A stretch of DNA of 30,436 bases, taken from positions 1 to 30,436 of the forward strand of contig JANNRA010000048.1 in assembly GCA_031401035.1 (NCBI GenBank), read 5' to 3'. A program made the translations under genes and the position numbers. Below are positions 1 through 6,879 of the stretch, one piece after another. The stretch's first letter is position 1. Every line of letters begins with the position of its first letter. The DNA is from JANNRA01 sp031401035. GTDB taxonomy: Bacteria > Desulfobacterota > Binatia > HRBIN30 > CADEER01. Below the pieces are notes generated by a model. The model ran no database searches. It saw only the letters and a program-made list of their open reading frames with translations, and was not told the DNA's origin.

Positions 1-823
1 CCGCCGCCGCGCCGCGCCGGCGCTCGCGCAGCGCCGCCCAGGCGTCGCGGCCAGCGACGCGCGCCGCGCCGCGCCCGAAGGCGAAGAGCAGCGCCGTGTG
101 CGCCAGTACGTTGAGGCGCCGCGGCACACCGCGCGCCGCGCCCAGCAGGACCGCTTCCGCCGCCGGCGTGAACAACCCCGGCGCGCCGCCGGCGCGGGCG
201 ACGCGGTGCGCCAGGTAGCTTCGCGCCTGGCGCGGCGACAGCGGCCGCAGGATGCAGCGATGGGCGATGCGCTCGTTGACCTGACGCAGCTCCGGGCGCG
301 CCAGCGTCGCCGCCAGCTCCGGTTGGCCGACCAGGACGATCTGCAGCAGCTTCGAAGAGTAGGTCTCGTAGTTGGTCAACAGACGCAGTTGCTCGAAGGT
401 GTCGGCGTCGAGGTTCTGCGCCTCGTCGACCACCAGCGCGGCGATCGCCCCCTCCGCGTCGCAACGGCGCAGGAAGCCCTGCAGCGCTTCGAGCAGCGCC
501 AGGCGACCGCGGCCGGGCGTCGGGACGCCGAAGTCGGCCAGCGCCAGGCGCAGCAGGTCGACGAAACCAAGGCGGGTGTTGGCCAGGTACGCGGTGTGGA
601 CGGTGGCATCGAGATCGCGCAACAGCGTGTAGAGCAGCGTCGTCTTGCCGGTGCCGACCTCGCCGACCAGGGTCGTCAGGCCGCGCCGTCCGCGCAGCGC
701 CAGCTCGAGACCGGCGAGCGCCTCGGCGTGCGCCGGGCTGGCGTAGAGGAAATCGGGATCGGGCGAGAGCGAGAACGGCTCGACGGCAAGCCCGAAGTGC
801 CGCAGGTACGGCGCGCCGTTCAT
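1..823 (-). CDS. ExeA/GspA-type AAA ATPase of an exopolysaccharide (XrtA-like) locus, 3' end cut by window
   Basis: The minus-strand reading frame starts at ATG 823 and runs off the left edge, so only the first ~274 residues are seen. It opens with a segment typical of the family (HFGLAVEPFSLSPDPDFLY), then a Walker A motif GEVGTGKTT at about residues 54-62 and Walker B ALVVDEAQNL at 129-138, followed by the GQPEL and NERI motifs that mark ExeA/GspA-like ATPases. Such proteins are known from type II secretion (ExeA), and a related family sits beside Wzz and Wza homologues in exosortase loci. The start overlaps the stop of the Wzz-like gene by 4 bases (ATGA), so translation is probably coupled. 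From context I infer a role in polysaccharide export or assembly. A MuB-like transposition ATPase is an alternative, but nothing transposon-like is nearby. Confidence 0.85.
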   Translation of the reverse strand, partial: MNGAPYLRHFGLAVEPFSLSPDPDFLYASPAHAEALAGLELALRGRRGLTTLVGEVGTGKTTLLYTLLRDLDATVHTAYLANTRLGFVDLLRLALADFGVPTPGRGRLALLEALQGFLRRCDAEGAIAALVVDEAQNLDADTFEQLRLLTNYETYSSKLLQIVLVGQPELAATLARPELRQVNERIAHRCILRPLSPRQARSYLAHRVARAGGAPGLFTPAAEAVLLGAARGVPRRLNVLAHTALLFAFGRGAARVAGRDAWAALRERRRGAAA

Positions 824-2319
824 GACGGCACCTCCGCCAACACCGGCAGGCCGCTGACGCCGGCGGCGTCGCGCGGGCCGCGCACCGTGGGATCGCGCAG
901 CTCGGTCAGGACCGCCGTCGCGACGCCGAGCCCGAGGCTCAGGATGCCGGCGAGGGTGATGAGCAGCAGGCCGTGCGAGCGCTCCGGGCTCTGCGGCGCC
1001 TGCGCCGCCTCCACCACCGCGACGTTGACGATGCGCGAGGCGTCGAGGGCGCTGCCGAGCCGCGCCTGCTCCTGCTTGCGGGTGTACGTCAGGTAGGACT
1101 CGTTGGCGGCGCTCAACTCCTGCTCCAGGCGCGAGTGCTCGGCCGCCACGCCGTCGAGGTGGGCGATGGCGGCGCGCGTGTCGGCGAGCTGGACGCGCAG
1201 GGCGTCGACGCGCGCCCGCAGGGCCGCCGCGTCGGCGTGCGCCTGCGCCAGGCTCGCTTCGAGCGTCTGGTGCGTCGGATTGCGCGCCGTGGTGGTCTCG
1301 GCGACCATCGTCTCCTCGGCGGCGAGCAGGCGGCGCGCCGCCTGCAGTTCGCGCTCGACGTCCTGCACACGGCTGCTGCTCGGCGCGAAGCGCGACAGCA
1401 ACTCGTTGCGCTCCATCTCCTTGTCCAGGACGCGCGGCTTGAGGAACTGCACCGCCTGGTTCTGCGCTCGCTTCACCTCCGCGGCGACGGTCTCCGGTTG
1501 GCGGCGGATCTCCCCTCGCAGGGTGTCGACGCGCGCCGTGGCGCTGGCCAGGCCGGCTTCGGCGTCCTGCTGCGCGACGCCGAGCTCGGTCATGCGCGCG
1601 CGCAGCAGGATGCGCTGCTCCGGAACGGCATCGAGCCCCTCGCGGCTGAAGAAGTCGCGCTTGGCGTCCTCGGCGACGCGCACCCGTTCGGCCAGCAGGG
1701 TGCGCTGTCCGGCGAAGAAGTTCGACGCCTCGATCTGCTGCCCGGCCACCGCCTGTTGGGCGACGGCGGCATCGACTAGGGCGTTGACGAAGCTCGCCGC
1801 CCATACCGGGTCGACGCCGCGCTGGCGGTAGCTGACCTCGATCAGGTTGGTCTTCTTGAGCAGCGCGACGCCGAGGTGGTCGCTGACGTCGTCGAGCCAT
1901 TCGTCGAGCGGGCTCGCCGCCGGAACGCCGTGCAGCAGCCGGTAGAGCGCCCGCCCCGCCTCGCGCGGAGCGCCCAGCAGCCGTCCGAGCAGCCCCGATT
2001 CCGGCATCAGGCCCTGGTCGACCTGTGGCGCCAGAACGCGCCGAATCAGCGCCGGGCTGCGCAGCAGCTCGACCTGCGAGTTCAGGTCCTCTTCGCCGAC
2101 GCGGTCGACCAGCGGCATGGCCTCGGCATCGGGCGAGATCGAGCGCGAGCGCGACGCGGTGACCATCAGCGTCGCGCTGACGCGATAGGTCGGCGCCAGG
2201 GTGAAGGCGGCCAGCGTCACCAGCAGCATGCCGGCGGCGCCGACGCGCAGGATGAGGCCGCGGCGGCGGTGCAGGGCGTCGACGAGATCGGCCCAGGTCA
2301 ATAGTTCGAGATCGCGCAT
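820..2319 (-). CDS. Wzz/GumC-like polysaccharide chain-length determinant
   Basis: This 499-residue inner-membrane protein has the layout of polysaccharide co-polymerases: a short cytoplasmic N-terminus, a first membrane segment at about residues 24-46, a Wzz-type beginning (YRVSATLMV), a long Ala/Arg/Glu-rich coiled-coil periplasmic region (about 190-420), and a second membrane segment at about 449-470. It ends just after LPVLAEVPS, the point where GumC/BY-kinase fusions continue into a tyrosine kinase, so this is the kinase-less form. A Shine-Dalgarno GGAGG lies 5 bases upstream of ATG 2319. It lies 10 bases downstream of the Wza-like gene and overlaps the ATPase gene. It should set polymer length and couple the inner-membrane polymerase to the export channel; the polymer itself cannot be inferred. 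Confidence 0.87.
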   Translation of the reverse strand: MRDLELLTWADLVDALHRRRGLILRVGAAGMLLVTLAAFTLAPTYRVSATLMVTASRSRSISPDAEAMPLVDRVGEEDLNSQVELLRSPALIRRVLAPQVDQGLMPESGLLGRLLGAPREAGRALYRLLHGVPAASPLDEWLDDVSDHLGVALLKKTNLIEVSYRQRGVDPVWAASFVNALVDAAVAQQAVAGQQIEASNFFAGQRTLLAERVRVAEDAKRDFFSREGLDAVPEQRILLRARMTELGVAQQDAEAGLASATARVDTLRGEIRRQPETVAAEVKRAQNQAVQFLKPRVLDKEMERNELLSRFAPSSSRVQDVERELQAARRLLAAEETMVAETTTARNPTHQTLEASLAQAHADAAALRARVDALRVQLADTRAAIAHLDGVAAEHSRLEQELSAANESYLTYTRKQEQARLGSALDASRIVNVAVVEAAQAPQSPERSHGLLLITLAGILSLGLGVATAVLTELRDPTVRGPRDAAGVSGLPVLAEVPS

Positions 2320-2329
2320 ACGGACCTCC

Positions 2330-3010
2330 TCAGAAAGGCGTCAGGCCGATGCCGAGACTGTTCACCGGCACGTTGTTGCGGATGTACTGCTCGACCAGCA
2401 GGTTGACGTTGGCGATCTGCGAGCGCGGCACGAAGATCTGGTCGAGCGGCTGCAACGCGACGTCGTCGTGCGGGCCCTGGCCCGACTCCACCGCCTCGAG
2501 ATCCACCGTGTAGCCGGCGACGCGGCCGTCCGGATCACGGCGGATGACCACCACCTGGCCGCGGTTGGCGGTCTTCAGGAAGCCGCCCGAATGGTGAATC
2601 GCCTGCGACAGCGTCAGCCCGTCGAGGTAGGGCTGGATGCCGGGCTGGTCGACCTCGCCGGCCACCGAGACGCGCTGCTTGGTGAACGTCTTCACCGTCA
2701 CCTTGACGCGCGGATGCGCCAGCTCGCCGGCGTAGCGCGCCTTGAGCGCCTCGCCGAGGGCCCCCGGCGTCAGCCCGGCGGCCTGCACCTCCTCGATCAA
2801 CTGCGGCGTGATCATGCCGTCCGGCCGCACCACCAGCGCGTCCTCGTTCAGCTCCGGATTGCGCTCGAAGCGCAGCGCCAGGGTGTCGCCCGGGACGATG
2901 ACGTACGGCCCCGGCGGCGGCGGCGGCGGCGGCGGCGACGGTGGCGGCTCGCTGGCACAGGCGGCAACGAACCCCAGCGCCGCCAGGGCGACGCGCGACA
3001 ACCTGATCAT
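2330..3010 (-). CDS. Wza-like polysaccharide export lipoprotein
   Basis: This 226-residue precursor has a lipoprotein signal peptide with lipobox VAAC (Cys18), then an unusual run of eight prolines, then a polysaccharide biosynthesis/export (Poly_export) domain starting at YVIVPGDTLALRF and a SLBB-like segment around VSVAGEVDQPGIQPYLDGLT. It is shorter than E. coli Wza (about 380 residues) and close in size to the export proteins of XrtA-type loci. The ATG at 3010 overlaps the stop of the NusG-like gene by one base (TGATG), which fixes the start. It is expected to sit in the outer membrane and form the exit channel for the polymer handled by the neighbouring Wzz-like protein. Confidence 0.88.
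   Translation of the reverse strand: MIRLSRVALAALGFVAACASEPPPSPPPPPPPPGPYVIVPGDTLALRFERNPELNEDALVVRPDGMITPQLIEEVQAAGLTPGALGEALKARYAGELAHPRVKVTVKTFTKQRVSVAGEVDQPGIQPYLDGLTLSQAIHHSGGFLKTANRGQVVVIRRDPDGRVAGYTVDLEAVESGQGPHDDVALQPLDQIFVPRSQIANVNLLVEQYIRNNVPVNSLGIGLTPF
2912..2935 (-). repeat. (CGG)8 trinucleotide tract encoding eight prolines
   Basis: Eight perfect CGG units on the plus strand read as eight consecutive CCG proline codons in the Wza-like lipoprotein, just after the lipidated Cys. Slippage by whole units would change linker length without a frameshift. Long Pro runs stall ribosomes and usually need EF-P. Confidence 0.9.
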
Positions 3011-3516
3011 CAGAGCCTCCTCACCCAGCGCTCCGGCAGCTCCACGCTGGTCTGCCGCTGCAGGATCTCCATCAGCACCTGGACGCGCGCCCGCGCCGCC
3101 AGGCGGGCGGTCACCACCGCGGTGAGCCCGCGAAACGGCCCGTCGACGATGCGCACCGTGGCGCCGCCGATGTCGTTGGGCCCGCCGATCTGCGCCGCGC
3201 CGATCTGCACCAACCCGTCCGGCCCCTCGCGCTCGCGCAGGAAGGCGACCACGTCGTCGCCGAGCGCCACCGGCGCACCGCCGAAGGCGACGAACGACTT
3301 GACGCCGTTGCTGCGCAGGATGCGGTGCGCCTGCCCGGCCAGGTCCAGGCGCACGAACAGATAGCCGGGAAAGAGCGGGCCGATGGCCGCACCGACCGCC
3401 GGACGCGGCCACTGCGCGATGCGCGGCAGGTAACTCGTCACGCCCCGCTCCTCGAGCACCGCACGCGCCACCGCTTCGCGATGCCGTTGGGTCTCGACCA
3501 CATACCATTCCACCAC
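3010..3516 (-). CDS. NusG-like (RfaH-type) transcription antiterminator
   Basis: This 168-residue protein has an N-terminal NGN domain (WYVVETQRHREA at about residues 4-15, GPLFPGYLFVRLD at 46-58) and a C-terminal KOW motif (VRIVDGPFRG at 121-130). Specialised NusG paralogues at the head of polysaccharide operons, such as RfaH and LoaP, reduce termination across long downstream genes. Being the first gene of the operon fits that job. No secE or ribosomal protein genes are nearby, which argues against housekeeping nusG. I chose the GTG at 3516 because GGGAGG lies 6 bases upstream and the NGN domain begins at once; the open frame extends further upstream but that part looks non-coding. GTG 3513 is equally possible. 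Confidence 0.85.
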   Translation of the reverse strand: MVEWYVVETQRHREAVARAVLEERGVTSYLPRIAQWPRPAVGAAIGPLFPGYLFVRLDLAGQAHRILRSNGVKSFVAFGGAPVALGDDVVAFLREREGPDGLVQIGAAQIGGPNDIGGATVRIVDGPFRGLTAVVTARLAARARVQVLMEILQRQTSVELPERWVRRL

Positions 3517-4202
3517 GATCACCCTCCCCGGCTGCGGCACGGCGTGGGACGAGTCCGATGCGCGGCGACGCCGCGCGGCGGGCGATACAGCTCCGCCCGA
3601 CGAGCCGGACTCCCCTTCCGGCCGTACGGAAACGAACGCGGGCACCCCTGCCGGCTCGTTGCCATCTCTGCCTACCCCGGGCGCCGCTGCGCCCGGTTCG
3701 TCTTCCCGCGCCCCGCGTCCCCACGCGGCGCGCGCCGCCCCGCTGGGCGGCTCCCTCACGCGGACGCGGTCAGCGTCCGTCCCTGCTGATCATGACGCGG
3801 TGCAGTGCGACTCCCGTACCAACCCGCGGCCCTCCGCCCGCATCGAGGGTTCACCGCCGGCGTCGCGGCGATTGCGCGCCCCCTGACCAGCGCTGCCGCG
3901 CGACTGTGCAGCGCGGCCCCCAGTCGCGCCGCAGACCTCTCGAGGATCGCCGCCGATGTTGCGTGCACATAACATCCGCGAATGGAGATGGCGTGCTGAA
4001 TAGATTTACTGCATCGCGAAGTGTGAAGAGTGTGTTTCATGCTTGTTATCGCCCGCCGTGATGCACTCTCCATGTGCTTCGCCGCAGCGCCCGTGACGAA
4101 GCGGCGACCGTTCGCCTCAGGCATGGCGGTGCTGCAGCAGCTTGCTGCGCATGCCGCACGGACGCCGCGCGGGCATGGGGCTTGCTGATTTCGCCCGCAT
4201 CC
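3517..4202. other. Long divergent intergenic region between polysaccharide operon and histidine kinase
   Basis: About 690 bases separate the divergent NusG-like and kinase genes. I see no convincing gene here. The part at about 3955-4075 is clearly richer in A and T than its surroundings and probably holds the promoters; it contains an imperfect 20-bp palindrome. The remainder is GC-rich and featureless to me. I could not assign a -35/-10 or a sigma-54 site with confidence. Confidence 0.5.
3956..3975. promoter_or_regulatory. Candidate operator palindrome in the polysaccharide/kinase intergenic region
   Basis: ATGTTGCGTGCACATAACAT is a 20-bp dyad with a perfect GTGCAC core and matching outer ATGTT/AACAT arms, mismatched only at two base pairs on each side. 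It lies in the AT-richer part of the divergent intergenic region, about 440 bases upstream of the NusG-like start. It could bind a dimeric regulator; which one is unknown. Confidence 0.35.
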
Positions 4203-5804
4203 ATGAGCCCGCACGCACCGCTGGCGACGTCGAGCGCCTTCCGCGGCGGCGAGGACACCCTCCTCGCCGCGCTGGTCCACGAACTGCCCGATGCACTGCT
4301 GGTACTTGACGCAAACAGCGGATTGGTGCTCGGGACGAACGGCGTCGTGCGCGGCCTGCTCGGCTACGAACCGGCGTGGCTCGAGGGCCGACGGCTCGAC
4401 GACCTCCGCGATCCGCCGGCCGAGGCGCCGCTGGCCGAGCGCGCCCGCCGGCACGGCCTGGTGGTCGAAGAGTGCGAGTGGCGCCGCGTCGACGGCTCGC
4501 GCACGATGCTGCATCTGCGCACCCGCCTGGCGGACGTGCGCGGCCGCGCCCTGGTCATCGTCGCGCTGCGCGATGGCCGCGAGCGGCGGCGCGCCGAGGA
4601 GCGCTATCGCGGCCTCTTCGACAACGCCATCGAAGGATTCTTCCAGACAACACCTGACGGGCGCTACATCGCCGCCAATCGGACGCTCGCCGCTGTATAT
4701 GGATATGAGACGCCGACGGCGATGATCATCGCCCTGACTGACATCGCCGGCCAGCTGTACGTCGACACGACGCGGCGACAGGCCTTCCGCCGCCTGCTCG
4801 AGGCGCAGGACGCCGTGCACGGCTTCGAATCCGCCGTGCGCCGGCGCGACGGACGGATTGTCTGGATCTCCGAGAACGCGCGCGCCGTGCGCGACGCCGA
4901 TGGGCGTCTGCTGTGCTACGAAGGCACCGTCGTCGACATCACGACGCGCAAACGGGCCGAGGCCGCCGAACGCGAGGAGGCGGAAGTGGCGGCGGCGCTG
5001 GCGCGGGTCGGCGAGGCGATGATCGCGTCGATCAACCCTCCGGTGATCCTCGACCGCCTGTGCCGGCTGACCGCCGAGGTGCTCGACTGCGACTGGAGCC
5101 ACGCCCTGCTGTGGGAAGCCGACGCCGACGTCTACGTGCCGGTGGCGGCGGCCGACCGGGACGGCGCCGCCGCCCCGCTGCCGCAGCGCGTGCCACGCGC
5201 CGCCCTGGCGCCACTGCTGGCGCGGCTCGCGGGCGAGGACGTCGCGGTGCTCGACGCCGCCGCCTGCGCCGCCCTGCCCGTCTCCCTGCTGCCCGTCGGC
5301 CGCGCCTGCCAGGCGGCAATCTACTTCGCCATCAAACGCGGCGGCGCCTGCGTCGGGTTGCTGATGGCCGGTCACCGCGCCCGGCCGGAACCGTTCACGC
5401 CGGCACAACAGCGCATCGCGCGCGGCGTCGCCCACCTCGCCGCCGTCGCCCTCGCGCATGCCCGTCTGCTCGACGAGCTCGAGCGCGCCAACCGGGTCAA
5501 GTCGGAGTTCGTCGCCACCATGTCGCACGAGCTGCGCACGCCGCTGAACATCATCCTCGGCTATACCGAGCTGCTGCGCGATTCCGGTTTCGGCCCGCTC
5601 AGCCGCGAACAGGACGACATCCTCGGCCGCATCGCGCGCAGCGGCGGCGAGTTGCTCGAGCTGATCAACGCGACCCTCGATCTGAGCCGCCTGGAGTCGG
5701 GTCGCCTCCCCGTCGACCTCGGCGCCGTGCAGCTCGAGGGCCTGCTGCACCAGATCGACGTCGAGACGCGCGACCTGCTCCGCGACAAGCCCCCCTGGCC
5801 CTGA
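4203..5804 (+). CDS. PAS-PAS-GAF sensor histidine kinase, N-terminal part (frameshifted)
   Basis: From ATG 4203 the protein shows a first PAS-like segment (about residues 21-130), a clear second PAS domain (RYRGLFDNAIEGFFQTTPDG through EGTVVDITTRKRAEA, about 133-254), a GAF-like domain (about 265-425) and the HisKA dimerisation helix with the H-box ATMSHELRTPLN; the phosphoacceptor is His442. No membrane segment is visible, so it is cytoplasmic. The frame ends at TGA 5802 soon after HisKA, while the ATPase domain continues in another frame from about 5796. The break coincides with a run of six C (5790-5795); a seventh C would restore DKPPLALTWRV. No response regulator is in view. An earlier start at 4074 is open, but its extra 43 residues look non-coding. 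Context suggests control of the adjacent polysaccharide operon. Confidence 0.8.
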   Translation: MSPHAPLATSSAFRGGEDTLLAALVHELPDALLVLDANSGLVLGTNGVVRGLLGYEPAWLEGRRLDDLRDPPAEAPLAERARRHGLVVEECEWRRVDGSRTMLHLRTRLADVRGRALVIVALRDGRERRRAEERYRGLFDNAIEGFFQTTPDGRYIAANRTLAAVYGYETPTAMIIALTDIAGQLYVDTTRRQAFRRLLEAQDAVHGFESAVRRRDGRIVWISENARAVRDADGRLLCYEGTVVDITTRKRAEAAEREEAEVAAALARVGEAMIASINPPVILDRLCRLTAEVLDCDWSHALLWEADADVYVPVAAADRDGAAAPLPQRVPRAALAPLLARLAGEDVAVLDAAACAALPVSLLPVGRACQAAIYFAIKRGGACVGLLMAGHRARPEPFTPAQQRIARGVAHLAAVALAHARLLDELERANRVKSEFVATMSHELRTPLNIILGYTELLRDSGFGPLSREQDDILGRIARSGGELLELINATLDLSRLESGRLPVDLGAVQLEGLLHQIDVETRDLLRDKPPWP

Positions 5805-6175
5805 CGTGGCGCGTCGATCCCGGCCTGCCCGTGTTGCACACCGATCCGGCCAAGCTGAAGATCATTCTCAAGAACCTGATCAACAATGCCGTGAAGTTCA
5901 CCGCGGCGGGGTCCGTCTCGGTCGGCGTCGTGCCGCAGGCCGACGGCGTCGAGTTCACCGTCGCCGACACCGGCGTCGGCATCCCGGCCGACGCGCAGGC
6001 GGTGATCTTCGAGGCCTTCCGCCAGGTCGACGGCTCGATGACCCGCCGTCACGGCGGCGTCGGCCTCGGGCTGCACGTCGTCCAGCGCCTGTTGACGCTG
6101 CTCGGCGGCCGCGTCAGCGTCGTCAGCGCGCCCGGCGCCGGCTCCACCTTCCGCGTCTGGCTGCCGGCGCGATGA
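5796..6175 (+). pseudogene. Histidine kinase, C-terminal HATPase_c part, out of frame with its N-terminal half
   Basis: This stretch encodes the catalytic ATP-binding domain belonging to the preceding sensor: N-box NLINNAVKFT, G1 box DTGVGIP, F-box FEAFRQVDGSMTRRHGG and G2 box GVGLGLHVVQRLL, ending GSTFRVWLPAR. All key motifs are intact, so the only defect is the frame change at the C6 tract. It has no convincing start of its own. Either the assembly lost one base in a homopolymer, which I think most likely given the intact motifs, or the gene is truly broken or uses slippage. Joined, the kinase would be about 657 residues. Confidence 0.8.
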
Positions 6176-6485
6176 AGGGCGGAGGCGGCGGCGCGGCGTC
6201 CGCCGCCGGCCGCCGCGATCGCCGTCATCATCGCCGCTGATGCGGCGCGCTGCGCAGCCGACGCGCAGGCGGGTGACCGGCGCGTCAGCACGGCGCCGAC
6301 ACGCGCCCTTACGACGCAGCGCGTCACAAGCGCCGCAACTTGGCCCCGTCGTTGCTCTGACCGGTGGAGATGTCCGTCAACGCGCCAGTAACTCAGCCGA
6401 TGATCGGCAGCAGCGGCATCGATGCGAGTCGCATCGCGCGTGCGGGGGGGTGGCGGGGTTGGATTCGAGGAAGGAGCGACGTGCG
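6176..6485. other. Intergenic stretch with two odd-length palindromes
   Basis: I see no gene in these ~310 bases. Two near-adjacent perfect dyads occur: GCCGAT-G-ATCGGC at 6396-6408 and CGATGCGA-G-TCGCATCG at 6420-6436, both with a single central base. They lie 50-90 bases upstream of the possible small gene and could be regulator sites. The 5' part is GC-rich low-complexity sequence. Confidence 0.4.
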
Positions 6486-6488
6486 GTG

Positions 6489-6839
6489 ATGACGGCATTA
6501 ACATCATTGAGTGTTGCGGCGGTGGTGGGGCCGGTGGCGCCCACCCTCGGGCTGGCGCCCGAGGGTGGGATCGCCTTCCCGGACCTGGCCGCTGCATTTA
6601 CCTGGGGTCTGTGCGCCGCGCTCGCCGTGAGCGCGCTGGGACTCGCCTGGCTGGGCGACTCGCGGACCGATTTTCGCCAGCGCCTGACGGCGGCGTGGAA
6701 CCGCGACCCATCCCCTCGGGTCGTCACGTCGCCGCACGGCCGAGCCGGCGGCTCGCACGGCCGTGTCCCCCCTCGGTCTGCCGCCGGCTCGCCCCCATTG
6801 CCGCGCCACGCCCTTTCGGGGCGGGCGCGGCGCTCGTAA
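6489..6839 (+). CDS. Possible small membrane protein, no known family
   Basis: I do not recognise this 116-residue frame. It has a ribosome-binding site AAGGAG at 6471-6476, 9 bases before GTG 6486 and 12 before ATG 6489. The first 70 residues look protein-like: a hydrophobic N-terminus and a membrane-like segment around TWGLCAALAVSALGLAWLGD, followed by DSRTDFRQRL. The last 45 residues are Pro/Arg/Ser/Gly-rich and look like non-coding GC-rich sequence. A perfect 12-bp inverted repeat lies inside the frame, which is odd for a gene. It may be a real small membrane protein or chance. Confidence 0.35.
   Translation: MTALTSLSVAAVVGPVAPTLGLAPEGGIAFPDLAAAFTWGLCAALAVSALGLAWLGDSRTDFRQRLTAAWNRDPSPRVVTSPHGRAGGSHGRVPPRSAAGSPPLPRHALSGRARRS
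6540..6569. repeat. Perfect 12-bp inverted repeat with 6-base loop
   Basis: CCCACCCTCGGG at 6540-6551 pairs perfectly with CCCGAGGGTGGG at 6558-6569 across a CTGGCG loop. There is no T tract. It starts about 50 bases after the possible start codon at 6489, so it could act as an attenuator or terminator in that transcript. Confidence 0.6.
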
Positions 6840-6846
6840 CCGACGC

Positions 6847-6879
6847 GCGGTGGGCGCGGCGCGGGCCGCGCCCCACCGC
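6847..6879 (-). terminator. Hairpin terminator abutting the amidase stop codon
   Basis: GCGGTGGGCGCGGC at 6847-6860 pairs with 6865-6879 over a GCGG loop with one bulged C, giving a 14-bp GC stem. It begins at the base next to the amidase stop codon (6880-6882) on the minus strand. No U tract follows, as is common in high-GC genomes. Confidence 0.6.

Noticed and set aside
3756..5750. A 664-residue open frame antisense to the histidine kinase
   Set aside because: No recognisable domain; the opposite strand holds PAS, GAF and HisKA motifs. Shadow of a GC-rich gene.
5790..5804. Programmed ribosomal frameshift in the histidine kinase
   Set aside because: No known programmed shift exists in this family and no downstream stimulatory structure is evident; a base lost in a C run is simpler. 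Kept open as a low-probability option.
6049..6597. A 182-residue minus-strand frame across the kinase end and gap
   Set aside because: Pro/Arg/Ser-rich without domain features and overlapping the kinase ATPase domain.
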